Below, in pieces: positions 12,964 to 17,304 of a stretch of DNA of 17,304 nucleotides. The translations under genes were made by a program, and so were the position numbers. The stretch's first letter is position 1. Each line of letters begins with the position of its first letter. The stretch is from Streptomyces iakyrus (GTDB lineage: Bacteria > Actinomycetota > Actinomycetes > Streptomycetales > Streptomycetaceae): contig NZ_JNXI01000051.1 of NCBI RefSeq assembly GCF_000717055.1, positions 1 to 17,304 on the forward strand. The letters are read 5' to 3'. The notes beneath the pieces are model-generated. The model saw only the letters and a program-made list of their open reading frames with translations, did not search any database and was not told the origin of the DNA.

Positions 12964-13770
12964 TCAACCTGCCAGCCGATCGTCGGAGGCCGGCGTGTCG
13001 GGGCGGTTGTTGATCTGCGGAGGAACAACCTGATGAGGCACGGGGCCGTACCGCGGCTGCCACGCGGGAGACGCCGGAGTCCCGGGCGGGGCCGGGGAGG
13101 GGCCGGGGAGAGCGGCAAGGAACTCCTCGGTCCGACGCTCGACGTCGTCGAACTGAGTGCCGAGGCTGCTCTGAAACCGGGTGCGGTACTCCGCTACCAG
13201 GGTCCGTAGCTCGGTGAGTTGACGTACGACGGCCAGCTTCGAGTTCTCCAAGGCGTCAAGGTCCGCGCGTGTCTGCCGCATCTGACGGTCGTCGACGTAC
13301 GTGCGGCCGGCAGCGTCCCGCTCGATCTGCTCGGCCCTGTCCCTGGCGTCCCGCTCCAGTTGCTCGGCGTTGTCCCGCGCTCGGCGGATGATCTCGTCAG
13401 CCTCGGCGCGCGCGGCGGTGAGGGTCTGGCCCGCCGTCTGCTCGGCGAGCGCGATGATACGGGCCGCCGTCTCGCTTTCCTCGGACGAGGCGTCACGGTC
13501 GGGCACATGGAGCACCGTGGGTTGCTGCTCGCGCAGCGAGCCGTTCTCCTTGTACAGCCGGTCGAGGGTGTACTCGACCTCGCGCAGGAAGTCGTCCACC
13601 TCGCGCAGGTCGTACCCCTCACGGAGGCGTACCGTCGTGAACCACTTGTGGTGCACGTCGTCCGGTGTCAGCAAGGGCCTTTCCTGGCCGGGGAGTTCGG
13701 GATGGCGGTTCAGGGGTTCTGATCCTCCGGAATTAGTCGCGGATTCATTTCCGCAGCATGCTTCGCCCAC
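12964..13770 (-). CDS. DivIVA-domain coiled-coil protein
   Basis: A 268-residue protein from GTG 13770 (GGAAGG 11 nt upstream). A CTG at 13713 behind GGAGG is an alternative that removes 19 residues. LLTPDDVHHKWFTTVRLREG and YDLREVDDFLREVEYTLDRL (33-72) are the DivIVA lipid-binding and first coiled-coil signature. Residues 100-215 form a long Arg/Glu/Ala coiled coil, and the tail is Pro-rich and disordered. DivIVA-type proteins mark curved membrane and organise polar growth in Streptomyces. This one is not the essential DivIVA: it is short, sits between a ZIP transporter (51 bp upstream) and a His-rich peptide, and starts MGEACC. Its job in a metal cluster is unknown. Confidence 0.85.
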   Translation of the reverse strand: MGEACCGNESATNSGGSEPLNRHPELPGQERPLLTPDDVHHKWFTTVRLREGYDLREVDDFLREVEYTLDRLYKENGSLREQQPTVLHVPDRDASSEESETAARIIALAEQTAGQTLTAARAEADEIIRRARDNAEQLERDARDRAEQIERDAAGRTYVDDRQMRQTRADLDALENSKLAVVRQLTELRTLVAEYRTRFQSSLGTQFDDVERRTEEFLAALPGPSPAPPGTPASPAWQPRYGPVPHQVVPPQINNRPDTPASDDRLAG

Positions 13771-13820
13771 GGCCTATTGCACCTTCCTTTCCTCATGTGC
13801 GAATGCGATCCGTGCGGGAG

Positions 13821-14636
13821 TCAGTGTGCGGCGAAGAGAAGAGCTCCCATCGCGAATGTGGTGACGGCGGCCGTGACCACGTGCCAGCGGGGAAGCTGCC
13901 CCTTTGCCCGCTTGAGCGCGGCAAGTTTCAACCCCACGACGGCAATGCGCAGGATCACGCCCGCCACCAGGGCGAGAGCCACCGGGAGCACGGCCTCGGG
14001 GAGAGGACGGACGGTGGTGATCAGAACACCCACGGCCGGGCTGGTACAGGCCACCGTCAGCCAGGGGGTGAGGCGCTGCTTCGTCTCCCGCAGCATCGCC
14101 GCGAGCGCCACTCCGTCACTGGCGGAGCCCACCATAAGAGTGAGCAGCACGGGCAGGGAGAAAGCCAGGGCGAGCGCCGTTCCCTCGACGAGCCGGTGCG
14201 TGGCCAGCGCGGCCGCCGCTCCCAGCCCCACCGACAGTGCCCCTGCCGTCTCCTTCACCCGACGGTGACGTCCGGGAGTGTGCGCGCCCGCGGCCTGCGC
14301 GGCCAGGTCCGCGTCGCATCCGCAGCCGTTGCGGGTGAAGACCGTCATCACCAGATAGCCGGCCACAGCGGTGGCCATCGCGATCCAGGCCGACAGGCCC
14401 GCGGCTGCCGCCTCGTGCCACGCCTCCGGAAGGAGATCGACGACGGCGGTGGTCAGCATCATGCCCGAGGCGATCACCAGGACTAGGGCGGCCTGCCCAG
14501 AACTTCGATGGGCAACCAGGGCTCCCGCGACGGTGGCGCCAGCCATGGCCACCACCGCGATCCACGCCGCCGCACCGCCGAAGCTCCCCAATGAGTGGAT
14601 AATCCCCGGCAGTTGGATCGACCCCACGACTGACAT
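13821..14636 (-). CDS. ZIP-family-like metal transporter
   Basis: A 271-residue membrane protein. ATG 14636 follows AGGAGG by 8 nt, and a GTG one codon earlier is possible. About eight hydrophobic segments are visible. The ZIP hallmark in helix 4 is THRLVEGTALALAF (His147, Glu151), and the paired helix reads GSASDGVALAAM (Asp174), where most ZIPs have His. LLPEAWHEA (65-75) adds acidic and His residues, and a cytosolic loop carries NGCGCDAD and HTPGRHRR. ZIPs move Zn, Fe, Mn or Cd into the cytosol, and some bacterial relatives differ. It lies downstream of the CDF exporter with a 244-bp gap that probably has its own promoter. Confidence 0.82.
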   Translation of the reverse strand: MSVVGSIQLPGIIHSLGSFGGAAAWIAVVAMAGATVAGALVAHRSSGQAALVLVIASGMMLTTAVVDLLPEAWHEAAAAGLSAWIAMATAVAGYLVMTVFTRNGCGCDADLAAQAAGAHTPGRHRRVKETAGALSVGLGAAAALATHRLVEGTALALAFSLPVLLTLMVGSASDGVALAAMLRETKQRLTPWLTVACTSPAVGVLITTVRPLPEAVLPVALALVAGVILRIAVVGLKLAALKRAKGQLPRWHVVTAAVTTFAMGALLFAAH

Positions 14637-14880
14637 CACAACACCCTCCTGTGTATCTCCGGAAAACACGCGCGAATCGCGGTCCTCTTGTCGGAGAGAA
14701 GAATTTCGTTGGTTTTTCGGCAGGGTCGACAGGAAGATGCGAAACACCCTCGGAGCGGACATGACTCGCTCCGATCGTCCCCTGGGGTGGCGAATCAAAA
14801 ACCACCGTCAAGTGCCATTGAGGGCGCGTGAATTTATCGGGAAGGGTGATCGTACGAATTTACGCTGCGGATTTCACCGT
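14637..14880 (-). promoter_or_regulatory. Intergenic region with hairpin upstream of the ZIP gene
   Basis: A stretch of 244 bp, more A/T-rich than its neighbours. It contains an 8-bp perfect stem (TCGGAGCG 14750-14757, CGCTCCGA 14767-14774, 9-nt loop) that can end czcD transcription or fold in the ZIP leader. TAAATTC occurs twice on the minus strand near 14833 and 14855, possibly promoter parts. No riboswitch consensus was recognised. Confidence 0.4.
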
Positions 14881-15918
<1,038 letters not shown>

Positions 15919-15990
15919 GACTGTCCCTTCAGACGTGCAAAGTCGTGCGAGAGGAGGGAGGTTGATGGGGCAGGGCGGCGGCGCCGTCGG

Positions 15991-16326
15991 TCAGCAGCAA
16001 CCCTTGTTCTCGGCGTCGGGGCAGGTGATCTCGGTGTTTACGGCGAGCACCGTGCCCAGCAGGTCGCCCAATGCGTGGGCGAGCCGAGGATCACTCAGTT
16101 CGTACCGGACACGGCGGCCTTCCGGGACGGCGACGACGAGGCCGCAGTCGCGCAAGCAGGCGAGGTGGTTGGAGAGCCGGGTGCGGCTGATGCCCAGCTG
16201 GTCCGCCAACTCGGCGGGATAGTCCGGGCGTTCACGCAGGGCGAGCAGAATTCGGCAGCGGATCGGATCGGCCAGGGCGCGCCCGAAGCGCGCGAGCACC
16301 TCGGCCTGGGTGGCGGCTACGAGCAC
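15991..16326 (-). CDS. cmtR: CmtR-type ArsR-family metal sensor
   Basis: A 111-residue winged-helix repressor starting at GTG 16326 with only a weak upstream purine run. The recognition helix carries SRTRLSNHLACLRDCGLVVA, placing Cys57 and Cys61 as in Mycobacterium tuberculosis CmtR, and Cys102 in EITCPDAENKGCC matches the third CmtR ligand position. CmtR binds Cd(II)/Pb(II) at these three thiolates and leaves DNA. A further CC pair ends the protein. Downstream is czcD, whereas mycobacterial cmtR usually controls a P-type ATPase (CtpG). The promoter region shares a 10-bp core with the CadC-like gene. Confidence 0.9.
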   Translation of the reverse strand: MLVAATQAEVLARFGRALADPIRCRILLALRERPDYPAELADQLGISRTRLSNHLACLRDCGLVVAVPEGRRVRYELSDPRLAHALGDLLGTVLAVNTEITCPDAENKGCC

Positions 16327-16369
16327 TCTTCGACGGTACAGCGATGCCTGAATTCAGCGGAAGGTGTAT

Positions 16370-16383
16370 CACTCTAACGAGTG
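16370..16383 (-). promoter_or_regulatory. Promoter core and dyad upstream of cmtR
   Basis: CACTC-TAAC-GAGTG is a perfect 5-bp dyad with a 4-nt spacer. On the minus strand it reads CACTCGTTAGAGTG and supplies TAGAGT (16376-16371), a -10 candidate about 45 bp before GTG. TCGTTAGAGT is identical to 9293-9302 in the CadC-like promoter. Confidence 0.6.
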
Positions 16384-16551
16384 CACCGCTGGGCGGTGGT
16401 CTGCGGCTTCTGTGCCGTCGCAGACCGCTGCAGACTGGGCGGTTCGAACATCTCGGTGCCGACGACTGGGGGCCGGCGTCGGTCGGCCCGCGTAACCACA
16501 CGAGATGCGAGGAGCCGCTGCCATGCCCAGACTGTCCTGCCGCCACCTCAG

Positions 16552-17178
16552 GCCGGCGCCAACGGCCGCCTGAGCATGGACAAGTTCCCTCTGACCGGCG
16601 CGCACACGACGTACGCAGTGCACGCGGACGGCACGCCGGACCATGTGACCGACTCGGCCGCGAGCGGCACCGGCTGGGCAACCGGTGTGAAGACCGTCAA
16701 CGGCCGCATCTCCAAGACCCGGGTACCGACAAGGCGATTACGACGATCCTGGAGCCGGCGCGGAAGGACGGGTGGCGCGACCGGCAGCGTGACCACCTCT
16801 GAGCCGGCCGACGCCACCCCGGCGGTGCTCGCCTCGCGTGTCACCGACTGCTCCTGCCAGGGCCCGGCCGACATGGCCGAGTGCCCCACCGGCACGATCG
16901 CGGCCGGCGGGCCGGGCTCGATCGCCGAGCAGTCCGTCAACCACAAGGTGGACGTGCTCTTCGGCGGCGGCAAGCGGCGGTTCGACCAGAAGGTCATCGA
17001 CGGCCGGTACAAGGGGCTGACGGTCACCGAGCAGGTGCGGAAGCTCGGCCACCGGGGAGCCACCGACAGCGCCTCGATGCAGGTGGGCAAGCCGGTGCTC
17101 GGCCTGTTCGCCTCCGCCGGGAAGGCGTATGGCGCCTGGGGGCCGACCAGTCCGGTCGGCCCCTCGGCTTCCGTATAG
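16552..17178 (+). pseudogene. PhoA-type alkaline phosphatase fragment with two frameshifts
   Basis: Similarity to the catalytic core of PhoA-type secreted alkaline phosphatases begins at AGANGRLSMDKFPLTGAHTT and includes VTDSAASGTGWATGVKTVNG, where the Ser after VTD is the phosphorylated nucleophile. At about 16722 the frame shifts (DKAITTILEPARKDGW), and near 16772 it returns (ATGSVTTSEPADATPAVLAS). It continues with CQGPADMAECPTG and VDVLFGGGKRRFDQKVIDG to KPVLGLFA at about 17118. The signal peptide and the first metal-binding Asp are missing, as is the C-terminal half with the zinc-binding His residues. It is inactive. Upstream 16384-16551 has no recognisable gene. Confidence 0.82.
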
Positions 17179-17205
17179 CGGGGACGAGCCGTGGCCCCTC
17201 CCGTA

Positions 17206-17302
17206 CGGCCAGGTGTCCGCTGCGGGCGAGTGCGGCGACCGAGGCTGCGCATGCGAGCCCGGTGGCGGTCAGGGCACCCCAGGTCAGCCAGAGGGCGTCG
17301 TG
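17206..17302 (-). pseudogene. Second, inverted and truncated copy of the transporter 3' end
   Basis: On the minus strand this copy encodes the same HDALWLTWGALTATGLACAA helix as the left edge. It breaks off at the 99-bp boundary, before the last residues, stop codon and terminator. The frame then runs on as the antisense of the phosphatase remnant. The left copy, with natural stop and hairpin, is therefore the more complete one. Confidence 0.6.
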
Positions 17303-17304
17303 CC
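17206..17304 (-). repeat. Right copy of the 99-bp terminal inverted repeat
   Basis: It is the exact reverse complement of 1-99, with divergence beginning at 17205. Both copies touch the window ends, so the true repeat length is unknown. Confidence 0.95.

Overview
The window is high-GC DNA with strong G/C in third codon positions, GTG starts, purine-rich Shine-Dalgarno sites and actinobacterial families (DUF6153, DivIVA, CmtR-type ArsR, NlpC/P60 hydrolase with coiled coil). It also has one TTA codon that stands out. Together these point to Streptomyces or a close relative. It reads as an accessory metal-handling island with decayed DNA on both sides.

Layout. (1) 1-1864: the 3' end of a membrane transporter gene lying in a 99-bp repeat, its terminator, then gene debris: an unrecognised fragment, a TlpA/thioredoxin fragment, a doubly frameshifted serine-recombinase C-terminus, and a ferredoxin-reductase (PDR/VanB-type) fragment. 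(2) 1865-5528, minus strand: copZ-like copper chaperone, BlaI-family repressor, M56 membrane protease, NlpC/P60 endopeptidase and a lytic transglycosylase. (3) 5548-6783: a perfect CsoR-type operator between copZ and a divergent DUF6153 gene, followed by a DUF305 lipoprotein. (4) 6792-9204: bidirectional terminator, a DHA2-type MFS exporter carrying an in-frame palindrome insertion, a 5'-truncated lspA, and a 5'-truncated methyltransferase fragment. (5) 9282-12004: CadC-like ArsR repressor and a P1B-type heavy-metal ATPase with Cys-rich termini, ended by a strong hairpin. (6) 12159-12689: a small lipoprotein. (7) 12746-16383, minus strand: CmtR-type repressor, CzcD-type CDF exporter, ZIP-type transporter, DivIVA-domain protein and a tiny His-rich peptide. 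(8) 16552-17304: a decayed phoA-type alkaline phosphatase, then the inverted copy of the left-end repeat.

How it fits together. One module handles copper (CsoR operator, CopZ, DUF6153, DUF305). Two modules handle soft or divalent metals (CadC-like plus ATPase; CmtR plus CDF plus ZIP). The two ArsR genes share an identical 10-bp promoter core, which suggests a common promoter architecture or cross-regulation. The BlaI/M56 pair sits directly upstream of two secreted wall hydrolases and may control them. No replication, partition or conjugation gene is visible, and no tRNA, rRNA or CRISPR array was recognised.

The two ends are perfect inverted copies of each other over exactly 99 bp, with different sequence immediately inside. 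This is either a real inverted duplication flanking the island or the edge signature of a contig that starts and ends in the same collapsed repeat.
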